From Anomaloglossus baeobatrachus (Eukaryota > Chordata > Amphibia > Anura > Aromobatidae), in assembly GCF_048569485.1 (NCBI RefSeq), contig NC_134364.1:131023789-131087788 (forward strand): 64,000 bases of DNA. Reading direction: 5' to 3'. Both the position numbers and the translations under genes were made by a program. The notes beneath the pieces were generated by a model. That model was not told where the DNA came from and ran no database searches. It saw nothing but the letters and a program-made list of their open reading frames with translations. Shown piece after piece: positions 25,701-36,820 of the stretch. Each line of letters opens with the position of its first letter. Positions within the stretch are counted from its first letter, which is position 1.

Positions 25701-25960
25701 TAAAGCTGCAGAAACATTCCCCCCCCTCCATCCCCCTCCTCCCCCCGCAAATAACAGTTGTCCCACAACATAAACGTTGAAACTGAGGCACCAGTCCATC
25801 GTGAAGCCGAAACAAGAGAGGCAAAATTCCCACTTCTCAAAATGGTTTAAAGCAAGAAAAATATGGGTATCATAATAATTTTATCCACTGGGCCAATCCT
25901 ATGTAATTGCAGCAGACAGTCGAGTATTCATCACCCATAAAGTCCTTAAAGAGTTACATA

Positions 25961-27668
25961 TCAATGTTGCGGACTTTGCCTGAGCCGTTGCTCATTCATA
26001 TCGAGCCATCTGAGAGCATCTTTAGGGTTTTCAGAGAAGAATGTCTCTTGCAGTGCAGACACCCTGAGCCTCGCTGGGTACAGCATGGAGTACGAGACTT
26101 GTGCATTTCTCAGCCACCCTGAGCCTCGCTGGGTACAGCATGGAGTACGAGACTTGTGCATTTCTCAGCCACCCTGAGCCTCGCTGGGTACAGCATGGAG
26201 TACGAGACTTGTGCATTTCTCAGCCACCCTGAGCTTCGCTGGGTACAGCATGGAGTACGAGACTTGTGCATTTCTCAGCCACCCTGAGCCTCGCTGGGTA
26301 CAGCATGGAGTACGAGACTTGTGCATTTCTCAGCTATCCGGAGCCTCGCTGGGTACAGCATGGAGTACGAGACTTGTGCATTTCTTAGCCACCCTGAGCT
26401 TCGCTGGGTACAGCATGGAGTACGAGACTTGTGCATTTCTCAGCCACCCTGAGCCTCGCTGGGTACAGCATGGAGTACGAGACTTGTGCATTTCTCAGCC
26501 ACCCTGAGCTTCGCTGGGTACAGCATGGAGTACGAGACTTGTGCATTTCTCAGCCACCCTGAGCCTCGCTGGGTACAGCATGGAGTACGAGACTTGTGCA
26601 TTTCTCAGCCACCCTGAGCTTCGCTGGGTACAGCATGGAGTACGAGACTTGTGCATTTCTCAGCCACCCTGAGCTTCACTGGGTACAGCATGGAGTACGA
26701 GACTTGTGCATTTCTCAGCCACCCTGAGCTTCACTGGGTACAGCATGGAGTACGAGACTTGTGCATTTCTCAGCCACCCTGAGCCTCGCTGGGTACAGCA
26801 TGGAGTACTAGACTTGTGCATTTCTCAGCCACCCTGGGCCTCGCTGGGTACAGCATGGAGTACGAGACTTGTGCATTTCTCAGCCACCCTGAGCTTCGCT
26901 GGGTACAGCATGGAGTACGAGACTTGTGCATTTCTCAGCCACCCTGAGCTTCGCTGGGTACAGCATGGAGTACGAGACTTGTGCATTTCTCGGGCGTCGT
27001 TTGACATCTGTGAATTGAGCTCTTCTTTTTGAAATTTCAACTGAATAATCGGGAAAGAAGAATATCTTGTGGCCGTCCACCGTTATGGACCCTTTGTTTC
27101 TAGCCGCTCTTAGGATCGCATCCCGGTCTTTATAATGTAGTAGTTTCACCAGGACAGGTCTTGGAGGAGCTCCCGGAGGCAGGGGTCTGGTGGGCACTCT
27201 GTGGGCTCTCTCCACAGCATACAGGGGGGATAGGACCTCTGCGCCAATTACTTTTTGCAGCCATCTTTCAAAGAATTCTGACGGATTTGTGCCCTCTGTT
27301 TTTTCTGGAACCCCTATCAGCCGCACATTGTTTCTCCTCAATCTATTTTCTAAATCATGTGTCTTGTTAAGTAGAAATGCCAGTTGCTGATCATGCCTGT
27401 GGGAGTCACGGGTATCCTGGGGCATTTTGTCCTCTAAGTCACTGATTCTCCCCTCTGATGCCGTCATGCGGTCGTCCACTTTTTGGAGGCTCTGTTTCAC
27501 ACCTGATAACTCCTCCATGATTTGGCCCATCTGGAAGCTGAGGGATGTCATCATGGAGCCATTTTGAGCTATAGCTGCAAGCACATTTTTCAGAGTGGGC
27601 TCAGCACCCTGCAGAGTTGTGGCAGGCTCATGTGGACATTTATTATGCATGAATACAGGGAGCTCCAT
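25961..27668 (-). pseudogene. L1 ORF1 RNA-binding protein (interrupted by minisatellite)
   Basis: The probable start is the ATG at 27668 (MELPVFMHNKCPHEP). Residues about 30-110 form a heptad-rich coiled coil (MMTSLSFQMGQIMEELSG, VDDRMTASEGRISDLEDKM). An RRM-like core follows with NRLRRNNVRLIGVPEK, then a C-terminal domain with DRDAILRAARNKGSI and VDGHKIFFFPDYS. The final part (FFSENPKDALRWLDMNEQ) lies at about 25970-26045, on the far side of a 55-bp tandem array (26061-26990). 55 is not a multiple of three, so the array breaks the frame. In L1 this protein trimerises and packages the RNA. Confidence 0.85.
26061..26990. repeat. 55-bp minisatellite within L1 ORF1, about 17 units
   Basis: The unit starts ACCCTGAGCCTCGCTGGGTA and ends ATTTCTCAGCC, with exact 55-bp spacing (for example 26061 and 26116). 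Units differ by one or two bases (GAGCC/GAGCT). L1 ORF1 sequence flanks both sides. Confidence 0.93.
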
Positions 27669-27965
27669 CTTGTTATGCAAGCCTTGCTGTAATAATAATG
27701 AGTCTGCACTACAGTTAGGTCCAGAAATCTTTGGACAGTGACACAATTTTCGCGAGTTGGGCTCTGCATGCCACCACATTGGATTTGAAATGAAACCTCT
27801 ACAACAGAATTCAAGTGCAGATTGTAACGTTTAATTTGAAGGTTTGAACAAAAATATCTGATAGAAATTGTAGGAATTGTCACATTTCTTTACAAACACT
27901 CCACATTTTAGGAGGTCAAAAGTAATTGGACAAATAAACCAAACCCAAACAAAATATTTTTATTT

Positions 27966-29472
27966 TCAATATTTTGTTGCGAATCCTTTGGAGGCAATCA
28001 CTGCCTTAAGTCTGGAACCCATGGACATCACCAAACGCTGGGTTTCCTCCTTCTTAATGCTTTGCCAGGCCTTTACAGCCGCAGCCTTCAGGTCTTGCTT
28101 GTTTGTGGGTCTTTCCGTCTTAAGTCTGGATTTGAGCAAGTGAAATGCATGCTCAATTGGGTTAAGATCTGGTGATTGACATGGCCATTGCAGAATGTTC
28201 CACTTTTTTGCACTCATGAACTCCTGGGTAGCTTTGGCTGTATGCTTGGGGTCATTGTCCATCTGTACTATGAAGCGCCGTCCGATCAACTTTGCGGCAT
28301 TTGGCTGAATCTGGGCTGAAAGTATATCCCTGTACACTTCAGAATTCATCCGGCTACTCTTGTCTGCTGTTATGTCATCAATAAACACAAGTGACCCAGT
28401 GCCATTGAAAGCCATGCATGCCCATACCATCACGTTGCCTCCACCATGTTTTACAGAGGATGTGGTGTGCCTTGGATCATGTGCCGTTCCCTTTCTTCTC
28501 CAAACTTTTTTCTTCCCATCATTCTGGTACAGGTTGATCTTGGTCTCATCTGTCCATAGAATACTTTTCCAGAACTGAGCTGGCTTCATGAGGTGTTTTT
28601 CAGCAAATGTAACTCTGGCCTGTCTATTTTTGGAATTGATGAATGGTTTGCATCTAGATGTGAACCCTTTGTATTTACTTTCATGGAGTCTTCTCTTTAG
28701 GCTGGGGCCACACGGGGACTACTGCGATCCCCTTGCATGACACTCGGCTCGTGCTGGCAGTACAGCAGAGGCGGGTGTCATGCGTGTGTCCTTGCAACTG
28801 AGGTCCGTTCGTGCGAGCAGACCTCAGCTGCGGGGGGCGGGCCGGCACTCAGGAGGGGAAGGGGGGATTTCTCTCCCTCTCTACTGCGTAGCCGGGTATT
28901 GCCATTCTCGCACTGCACTAGCAGTACACCGGTGTACCGCGAGTGCAGTGCGATTTTTCTCTCGCCCCATTCACTTGAATGGGTGCGAGAGAAAGAGTCT
29001 CGGATTACAATCGCAGCATGCTGCGATTGTTTTCTCGGTCCGATTAGGGCTGAGAAAATAATCGCTCATGTGTGCTGACACACAGGCTAGAATTGGTCCG
29101 AGGGGAATGCGATGTTTTATCACACTCCACTCGCACTGTTTTTCTCGCCGTGTGGCTTAGGCCTTACTGTTGACTTAGAGACAGATACACCTACTTCACT
29201 GAGAGTGTTCTGGACTTCAGTTGATGTTGTGAACGGGTTCTTCTTCACCAAAGAAAGTATGCGGCGATCATCCACCACTGTTGTCATCCGTGGACGCCCA
29301 GGCCTTTTTGAGTTCCCAAGCTCACCAGTCAATTCCTTTTTCCCCAGAATGTACCCGACTATTGATTTTGCTACTCCAAGCATGTCTGCTATCTCTCTGA
29401 TGGATTTTTTTCTTTTTTTTCAGCCTCAGGATGTTCTGCTTCACCTCAATTGAGAGTTCCTTAGACCGCATG
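27966..29472 (-). pseudogene. Tc1-like DD34E transposase A (split by MITE)
   Basis: Cut-and-paste transposase. The N-terminal paired-like helix-turn-helix region runs from about 29472 (MRSKELSIEVKQNILRLKK) through IADMLGVAKSIVGYILG. A homopolymer near 29405-29425 appears to shift the frame. GRPRMTT is the basic AT-hook-like GRPR box. The catalytic half (28589-27966) has LWTDETKINLY, VKHGGGNVMVWACM, QMDNDPKHTA and SPDLNPIEHAF. I count 34 residues between the second Asp and the Glu. The C-terminus SKGFATKY is intact. The MITE at 28700-29163 separates the halves. The catalytic half is open throughout, so decay is slight. Confidence 0.88.
28700..29163. mobile_element. MITE with TTA duplication (PIF/Harbinger-like) inside Tc1 A
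   Basis: The ends GGCTGGGGCCACACGG and CCGTGTGGCTTAGGCC are inverted, with TTA at 28697-28699 and 29164-29166. 464 bp. No coding sequence. Confidence 0.88.
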
Positions 29473-29832
29473 TTGTCTGGTCACAGCAACAGCCTCCAAA
29501 TGCAAAACCACACACCTGTAATCAACCCCAGACCTTTTAACTACTTCATTGATTACAGGTTAACGAGGGAGACGCCTTCAGAGTTAATTGCAGCCCTTAG
29601 AGTCCCTTGTCCAATTACTTTTGGTCCCTTTAAAAAGAGGAGGCTATGCATTACAGAGCTATGATTCCTAAACCCTTTCTCCGATTTGGATGTGAAAACT
29701 CTCATATTGCAGCTGGGAGTGTGCACTTTCAGCCCATATTATATATAGAATTGTATTTCTGAACATGTTTTTGTAAACAGCTAAAATAACAAAACTTGTG
29801 TCACTGTCCAAATATTTCTGGACCTAACTGTA

Positions 29833-29844
29833 TATATATGTGTG

Positions 29845-29875
<31 letters not shown>

Positions 29876-30051
29876 TATAAAATATTACACGCACATAGGT
29901 TTACACAATTTCCAAAGTTGACAAGGATGTTTTGATGATCCAGAATAGTTTTTTTTGGTGATTATCCTCATTTAATTATGTACCTTTTAATAAATTCTCA
30001 AGAAAGTTCCTTTTTCTTTATTGCATTTTGACTGATTACTCAATTTATATA
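29833..30051. other. AT-rich spacer with (TA)n
   Basis: TA/TG-rich microsatellite 29833-29880, then AT-rich DNA. No gene seen. It may include sequence 5' of the L1. Confidence 0.5.
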
Positions 30052-30801
30052 CAGTACAGACCAAAAGTTTGGACACACCTTCTCATTCAAAGAGTTTTCT
30101 TTATTTTCATGACTAAAAATTGTAGATTCACATTGAAGGCATCAAAACTATGAATTACCACATGTGGAATGAAATACTTAACAAAAAAGTGTGAAACAAC
30201 TGAAAATATGTCTTATATTCTAGGTTGATCAGACGGCGCTTCATAGTACAGATGGACAATGACCCCAAGCATACAGCCAAAGCTACCCAGGAGTTCATGA
30301 GTGCAAAAAAGTGGAACATTCTGCGATGGCCAAGTCAATCACCAGATCTTAACCCAATTGAGCATGCATTTCACTTGCTCAAATCCAGACTTAAGACGGA
30401 AAGACCCACAAACAAGCAAGACCTGAAGGCTGCGGCTGTAAAGGCCTGGCAAAGCATTAAGAAGGAGGAAACCCAGCGTTTGGTGATGTCCATGGGTTCC
30501 AGACTTAAGGCAGTGATTGCCTCCAAAGGATTCGCAACAAAATATTGAAAATAAAAATATTTTGTTTGGGTTTGGTTTATTTGTCCAATTACTTTTGACC
30601 TCCTAAAATGTGGAGTGTTTGTAAAGAAATGTGACAATTCCTACAATTTCTATCAGATATTTTTGTTCAAACCTTCAAATTAAACGTTACAATCTGCACT
30701 TGAATTCTGTTGTAGAGGTTTCATTTCAAATCCAATGTGGTGGCTGCAGAGCCCAACTCGCCAAAATTGTGTCACTGGCCAAAGATTTCTGGACCTAACT
30801 G
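30052..30801 (+). mobile_element. Chimeric Tc1-like remnant (two families joined at about 30224)
   Basis: 30052-30224 is the left end of one Tc1 family (CAGTACAGACCAAAAGTTTG). 30225-30801 is the right half of Tc1 family A, with the transposase C-terminal part and the A-type end CCTAACTG, flanked by TA. The join falls at GGTT, a possible microhomology. Confidence 0.8.
30225..30548 (+). pseudogene. Tc1-like transposase A, C-terminal fragment
   Basis: Begins in RRRFIVQMDNDPKHTA and continues through SPDLNPIEHAFHLL to SKGFATKY, about 97% identical by eye to the copy at 27966-28290. It holds the second Asp and the Glu but not the first Asp or the DNA-binding part, so it cannot act alone. Confidence 0.85.
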
Positions 30802-31459
30802 TATATACACATACATGACACAATTGATGAAGACTAATAAAACTGGATATGAGCGAGGTCAGGTATATAAACAAAAATAGTAATCTGCACGTGCAGCCTG
30901 ACTGATATCAATATATATATATAATATAATACATATAAAATATAAATAATAATATCACAACATAAATTTGCCAGCAATATACGTGAGGTGTAATATCTGT
31001 AAACAGCCACAAGATGTCACTACAGGATTGCAGTAGAGCTAGACATAGAGACGGTATAGAGCAGAGGTCTCAAACACGTGGCCCGCGGGCTGCATGCGGC
31101 CCCTCAGGCTGCTTTGTGCGGCCCCAGGCCCATTTCCCTGGTCACTATCGCGGCTGGTGCGGGGGCCGCAGCCACTGTCTGCACTTTGTTAGATGAATGT
31201 TTTGGCGGCGCTGCACTCTCAGAGTCAAGGCCTCTGCGCGTGCAGCGCTGGCAAAACAATTAGCTGACAGAAATCGCTGCCAGGGGCTGCGGGCTCTGCA
31301 TTGGCCGCAATAGTCACCGGGGGCCCGGGCCTGGGGGCCGCACGAAGCAGCCTGAGGGGCCGCATGAAGCAGAGATGAGGCAGCCGAGGGAACGCCGGAC
31401 AGGTGAGAAGAATGGTGTTTTGTTTTTTTTTTATTTGTATGTGAAGGACAGCACATTAA

Positions 31460-31960
31460 CCCCTTAGCGACGTATGACGTACTGGGTATGTCATAGCTCC
31501 CTGGTACTTAAGGACCCATGACGTACCCGGTACATCATGGCGAAATTGCAGCCCCGGTGGCTGCGATCGCTTTACAAATACCTTAGATTCGGGGAGGAGG
31601 GGACCTCTGTCTGACCTCAGGAGGGGTGGTGTCTCCTCCCCTGACCTATGGAGGCTGTGATTGGCTGACGAACACCGCTCAGCCAATCACAGCCACTGTA
31701 ATGTTTCAGCCATTGAAAATGGTTGAAACATTGAAATCCAGCCCTGATCAGTGCAGCTGTAGCCCTGATCATTGGCTGGAGCTGGGTGACCTCTGTATCA
31801 CCAGCTGTGATTGGAGAAACCGGCCTTGTGACCAATCTCTCCAATCACTGTGGATCTGGGGCCGGAGACCACTCCCCTCAGCTTCACTCCGGCGTCTGTG
31901 GAAGCTGAGGAGAGCGATCGGTAAGTTATAGCCACTGCCCCCTTTCAGCCGCCGCCACTG
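31460..31960 (+). mobile_element. TTAA-type repeat fragment
   Basis: Begins after TTAA (31456-31459) with CCCCTTAGCGACGTATGACG. Similar to the left end of the element at 44172 (CCTCTTCACGACACATGACG). The right end is not seen. It contains CCAATCACAG-type inverted short motifs (31655-31690). Confidence 0.55.
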
Positions 31961-31984
31961 CCCCCCCCCCCACCCATTACTACA

Positions 31985-32995
31985 GGATGGGGACATTACT
32001 ATAGAATAGGGACAAGGTGCGCACATGACTATAGAAAAGGGACAAGGTGGGCACATGACTATAGGATGGGGACATGGTGGGCACATGACTATAGAATAGG
32101 GATAAGGTGGGCACATGACTATAGAATAGGGATAAGGTGGGCACATGACTATAGAGTAGGGATAAGGTGGGCACATGACTATAGAATAGGGATAAGGTGG
32201 GCACATGACTATAGAATAGGGACAAGATGCGCACATGACTATAGAATAGGGACAAGGTGGGCACATGACTATAGAATAGGGACAAGATGGGCACATGACT
32301 ATAGGATGGGGATAAGGTGGGCACATGACTATAGAATAGGGATAAGGTGGGCACATGACTATAGAATAGGGACAAGATGCGCACATGACTATAGAATAGG
32401 GATAAGGTGGGCACATGACTATAGAATAGGGACAAGATGGGCACATGACTATAGGATGGGGACAAGGTGGGCACATGACTATAGGATGGGGACAAGGTGG
32501 GCACAGGACTATAGGATGGGGACAAGGTGGGCACAGGACTATAGGATGGGGACAAGGTGGGCACATGACTATAGGATGGGGACAAGGTGGGCACATGACT
32601 ATAGAATAGAGACAAGGTGGGCACATGACTATAGGATGGGGACAAGGTGGGCACATGACTATAGGATGGGGACAAGGTGGGCACATGACTATAGGATGGG
32701 GACAAGGTGGGCACAGGACTATAGGATGGGGACAAGGTGGGCACATGACTATAGGATGGGGACAAGGTGGGCACATGACTATAGGATGGGGACAAGGTGG
32801 GCACATGACTATAGGATGGGGACAAGGTGGGCACATGTCTATAGAATAGGGACAAGGTGGGCACATGACTATAGGATGGGGACAAGGTGGGCACATGACT
32901 ATAGGATGGGGACAAGGTGGGCACATGACTATAGAATAGGGACAAGGTGGGCACATGACTATAGGATAGGGACAAGGCTGGGGACATGACTAAAG
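31985..32995. repeat. 30-bp minisatellite, about 33 units
   Basis: The unit GGGACAAGGTGGGCACATGA plus CTATAGRATR repeats at exactly 30 bp. Degenerate units continue to about 33260. Because 30 is divisible by three, all frames on both strands stay open (for example MGTRWAHDYR repeated). These are not genes. Confidence 0.95.
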
Positions 32996-33687
32996 GATGG
33001 GGACATTACAAGGATGGGCATAATACTATTGGATAGGGACATTACTACAGGATGGGCACATTACGATAAGATGGGGACAAGGATGGGCACATTACGATAA
33101 GATGGGGACAAGGATGGGCGCATTACTGTAGGATAGGGGCTAGGATGGGGCACAATACTACAAGAGGACAAGGATGAGCACATTACTGTGGGATGGGGCA
33201 CAATACTACAAGGGGACAAGGATGGGCACATTACAACAATATGGGGAACATTACTAAAAGATGTTGGCCAAAACTTCTATATAGTGCTAATTGTAACACT
33301 ATTAGTTACAAGAAAGGAATAAAATGTAAAAAAAAAAACAAAAAACAAAATAAGGCATGACTTTTTTTACCATCAACTTTTTTTTATATTTAAACAAAGA
33401 ATGTGCACATTTGTTATAATAAACAAGTGAAATATGTTCAAAATCAGTGCTCCAAAGGTGTGTGAAAAAAAAAAATGTTACCAATAAAAATGTCGCTTTG
33501 TCCTGCAAAGAATGCGGCCTCCCAAATTATTTTTTCCCTCTGTGCGGCCCATACACCCAGCTGAGGTTGTGTTCTAAGGTTATAATGAATAGTAGCTAGC
33601 CATAAAAAATTGGCATCAGAAATCGATACTTGATCCTCCATGTCCTGGACTGGAAACACACGGTTCGGCGTCCAACATCAGAAATAA

Positions 33688-33910
33688 GGCTAGTTTCACA
33701 CTTGCGCTATTTTGACGCAAACGGAATCCGTCACTAATGTAGTACAGTTCATTTATTTACATTGGAAGCGCGTTAATATGGCGCGTGTGTGTGTATTGCA
33801 GTACCCGCTTGTGTCCACATGATGTCGCGCTTCCAATGTAAATAAATGAACTGTACTACATTAGTGACGGATTCCGTTTGTGTCAAAATAGCGCAAGTGT
33901 GAGTGAGCGC
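33688..33910. mobile_element. Foldback MITE with TAA duplication
   Basis: Near-perfect 90-bp inverted arms starting GGCTAGTTTCACACTTGCGC, with TAA at 33685-33687 and 33911-33913. PIF/Harbinger-like by target site. Confidence 0.82.
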
Positions 33911-33913
33911 TAA

Positions 33914-34157
33914 AGTAAAGAAAAATTAAAAGTTAAATGCATAATGCAATAAACGAACACAGTGCTGGTGCAAGGTATTCAACTGATGTGTGTACACATG
34001 TGACTGAAGACATGCGCGCACAACATGTGATATAAAAAACAGTGTTATAGTCCAGAACCAGGTGCAGAGCAGTTTACTAAAGTCCAGAACGGTCCCGAGC
34101 GCTGCTACGGCATCTATCTAGCTAGCAACAGAGCACTTATTTAAGCAAACAAGCTTA
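33914..34157. other. Unassigned spacer
   Basis: No reading frame or repeat structure recognised. Confidence 0.4.
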
Positions 34158-34485
34158 GGCTGGTTACACATCAGCGGTATTCTGCCGGGCGGCAAAAAAA
34201 CGCAAAACGCATGTTGCCGGATCCGTTGTCAGCTCAATGCAATGTCAATGGACTTGCAGCAACATGCGTTTCCATGCGGCTATGTCAGGATCCGGTGAGT
34301 TGCAGTTTTTTACCTTGAAGCAAAAATGCAACATGTTGCGTTGCCTGCGTTCAAAAACTGCATCTCACCGGATTCTGTACATTGCGGCAGTAGCTGCAAT
34401 GTATTTCAATGGGCGCCGGATCCGGTTTTCATAGTTGCGGTTGAATGCGGCTTGAAGGATCCGTTTTGCAGTACAAAACATGGCC
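34158..34485. mobile_element. Truncated TTA-type MITE
   Basis: Starts after TTA (34155-34157) with GGCTGGTTACACATCAGCGG. Internal GGATCCG/CGGATCC motifs recur. The right end is lost at the CA/TA microsatellite. Confidence 0.55.
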
Positions 34486-34528
34486 TGAAACACACACACA
34501 CATATTATATATATATATATATATATAT
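34486..34528. repeat. (CA)n-(TA)n microsatellite
   Basis: CA run followed by TA run directly abutting the Gypsy LTR. Confidence 0.9.
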
Positions 34529-35048
34529 TGTGAGGCAGTGACAGGGGTAATATTTGAAGAACACTATGTGTCCCCCAGAATGTGTCTGGAAACCCTCTGA
34601 GTTTGCTATAGCTATTACTGGGAGTATAGCACAAAGGGTAACAGGGAGCCAGATCCCTCCTCCCAGTCCAGGTTTTGTAGCAATCCTCATGTCCGGCATT
34701 TTCGTTTAAATCATGCAGAGCACAGCAGGGTGTGTCTCAGTTGAGAGCCAGGCTTGGTGAAGCTAACACATGCTGTGTGAGCTGGGCTGGCTCTGTGTGG
34801 AGTGAACACAAGCCAAGAGTGTGAGCCTAGGAGAACCTTACACAGATCCCTGCGGTTAACGGGGTCCTAAGGTAACAAGACTTTTTGATGCAAAGAATTT
34901 GTCTATATGCACCGGCTGTGATCCGGAAGAGACTTTGACAGTGGGAAATTGGATCTATTTATGCTGCAACAATAAATAGACTGTTGGTGTGAACACGCTG
35001 CTGGCTCACTGCCTCACGTTTTTGCCCAAGCAACGCTGCTACCTCACA
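34529..35048 (+). repeat. 5' LTR
   Basis: Starts TGTGAGGCAG and ends CTACCTCACA, an inverted terminal motif. It contains a candidate polyadenylation signal AATAAA near 34971. Confidence 0.93.
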
Positions 35049-35220
35049 TTATGGTGGAGAATGCGGGCATGGCAGCCTGGTAGCTAAGGGCAATGGCCTA
35101 AGAGGTACTTACCCGGAAAAAAAAAATAAAAATTTACTGACTGTTTGCGGTGGATCGGCAGGTCCACGAAGCTTACAGGCGTTGCAGCCTGGTTGCTAGG
35201 GGCAACAATCCAGTTTTCAC

Positions 35221-36292
35221 ATGTTTATGATTAAGCCTGCAAAGTTACAGTTTACCTCAGCAGCCACTATGGAGGAACTTGTAAAGCAGCTGGCCCAGTC
35301 TACTACTCAACTACAGCAGGCTTTTGCACAAACCAGTGCACAACAGCAACAGGCTAATGCTCAGCAGCAACAGGCTAATGCTCAGCAGCAACAGGCTAAT
35401 GCTCAGCAGCAACAGGCTAATGCTCAGCAGCAACAAACCAATGTCCAGCTCCAGCGGGCGTTAGTTCAGCAACAGGAGACAAACAGCTTGTTGACTAAGC
35501 AGCTTTCTGCTCTGCGAGAAGCGCTCCCAGCGGTAACTCCAGATCATCCAGTCCTTCCTGCGGCCCAGGACAGAGTAAGGGTGGCACTTACGAAGATGAG
35601 TGCAGAGGATGACCCAGAAGCCTTTCTCTCCGTGTTTGAGAGGACCGCTGAGCGAGAGAAATTGTCTATCGACCATTGGACTGATGTCGTGGCCCCGTTC
35701 TTGGTAGGTGAACCCCAAAAAGCCTACCTGGATCTCAGCACGGAGGATGCCAAGGACTATGGCACACTGAAAGGTGAGATCCTTGCACGAATGGGGGTTA
35801 ACACTTATCTCCGGGCCCAACGAGTGAATCAGTGGTCCTTTGAGGAGGGAAAACCTGCACGCTCTCAGGCCCATGTCTTACTGGACCTTGTAAAAAAAAT
35901 GGCTGCAGCCGGAGACCTTGAACCCCGGACAGATGATTGAGCGGGTGGTGATTGAACGGTTTGTGCGGACTTTGCCAGCCCCCATTCAACGGTGGGTGGG
36001 ACAGGGGGACCCCGGTACCCTAGACCAGCTAGTGAATTTGGTGGAACGCTACACAGCTACCCAGGAGTTGGTCCGGGACTCTGCTTCACGGCGGGCACTC
36101 CGTAGGGATACGCCCCCTTCACAGTTGGTAAAAGACTCCCGTCCCTCCTCGGGTGCTGCCCCGTCTTCAGCCCTGGCAGAGAGTAAACCCCAGACTAAGG
36201 TCAGCCGGAGTCCCGGTTCCCCAAAGTCAGACACCCGAACAGGGACACCTCTGCTGTTATGTGCTGGCGGTGCCATCAGCTCGGGCATGTGA
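35221..36292 (+). CDS. Gag region of the Gypsy element
   Basis: The N-terminal part begins at about 35221, with a likely alternative ATG at 35269 (MEELVKQLAQ). A Gln-rich heptad tract (QQQANAQ repeated, 35340-35450) is encoded by a 21-bp tandem repeat and should form a coiled coil. The capsid region (about 35570-36060) shows the SCAN-like signature, including QMIERVVIERFVRTLPAPIQ and QLVNLVERYTATQ. The CCHC knuckle CWRCHQLGHVMAQC lies at about 36259-36300. Gag would assemble the particle and bind RNA. It is spread over more than one frame, and I do not attempt to join them. Confidence 0.82.
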
Positions 36293-36299
36293 TGGCACA

Positions 36300-36820
36300 G
36301 TGCCCACTCACATCAGAACCCATGGACTGCCGGTACGCTCGCCGGGTATCCATGTATGCCCATACTGTTTGTACCGTAAGCACTGTTACTATGGGGGAGG
36401 AGCCCCATCTCTGCAAAGTACGTGTTAATGGCTATACAGCAGAGGCTTTGTTGGACTCAGGAAGTTTAGTGACTCTTCTACATGCCTCCTTGGTCTCCGG
36501 GGAAAACCCTACGGGACATAAAGTAGGGGTACTTTGTATTCATGGAGACCTACGTGAATACCCTATGGAAAGGGTCACCATTGCTACCTCGTGTGGAGAG
36601 GTTCAACATGAAGTGGGGGTGATGAAAAGACTTCCATATGCTGTTATTTTGGGAAGAGACTTGCCCCTGTTCTGGACATTATGTGGGAGGCGACCTAGCC
36701 CTCCGAGGTGTATGATTGAACCAGGCCCTGAGCCGGACGATCCCGACTCAGGGATACCTGCCGTAGGGGTCACCAGTATAGGGACAGAGTGTAACCCTGC
36801 CAGGTTTCCCCCTAGAGGTA
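36300..36820 (+). CDS. Protease region of the Gypsy element
   Basis: Just downstream of the CCHC knuckle, the motif ALLDSGSLVTLL (about 36447-36482) matches an aspartic protease active site, followed by ILGRDLPLFW (about 36646-36675), the second conserved protease strand. It lies directly upstream of the long pol frame. Confidence 0.75.

Larger units (their letters stand above)
20753..27711 (-). mobile_element. L1-group LINE retrotransposon, interrupted
   Basis: On the minus strand: ORF1 (27668-25961), ORF2 with endonuclease, RT and C-terminal region (about 25700-21160), a 3' UTR and a poly(A) tail (seen as the T run at 20753-20766). Inserts and expansions within it are a TTA-flanked MITE (22454-23088), a 55-bp minisatellite (26061-26990) and a Tc1 element at the 5' side (27712). 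The original 5' end is not visible beyond the Tc1. Without the inserts it is about 5.4 kb. Decayed and not active. Confidence 0.9.
27712..29830 (-). mobile_element. Tc1-like transposon A inserted in the L1 5' region
   Basis: The ends CAGTTAGGTCCAGAAAT and complement are flanked by TA (27710-27711, 29831-29832). It carries a nearly complete DD34E transposase on the minus strand, disrupted by a TTA-flanked MITE. 2119 bp, or about 1.65 kb without the MITE. Confidence 0.9.
31062..33566 (+). mobile_element. Decayed hAT-like non-autonomous element with internal repeats
   Basis: The left side CAGAGGTCTCAAACACGTGG, followed by GGCCCGCGGGC, resembles the ends of common vertebrate hAT MITEs. GC-rich CGGCCC-type motifs recur at 33510-33565 (GTGCGGCCCATACACCC), probably the other side. 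The middle contains a TTAA-type fragment and a 30-bp minisatellite. Clear terminal duplications were not found, so the boundary is tentative. Confidence 0.45.

Noticed and set aside
26061-26990. CRISPR-like array of 55-bp repeats
   Set aside because: Head-to-tail units without unique spacers, in a eukaryotic LINE. A minisatellite.
31769-32989. Cys/Pro-rich or Trp/His-rich repeat proteins
   Set aside because: Frames through the 30-bp minisatellite.
33266-33520. Small minus-strand frame rich in Phe and Lys
   Set aside because: Arises from A/T homopolymers at the edge of a decayed repeat. No domain.
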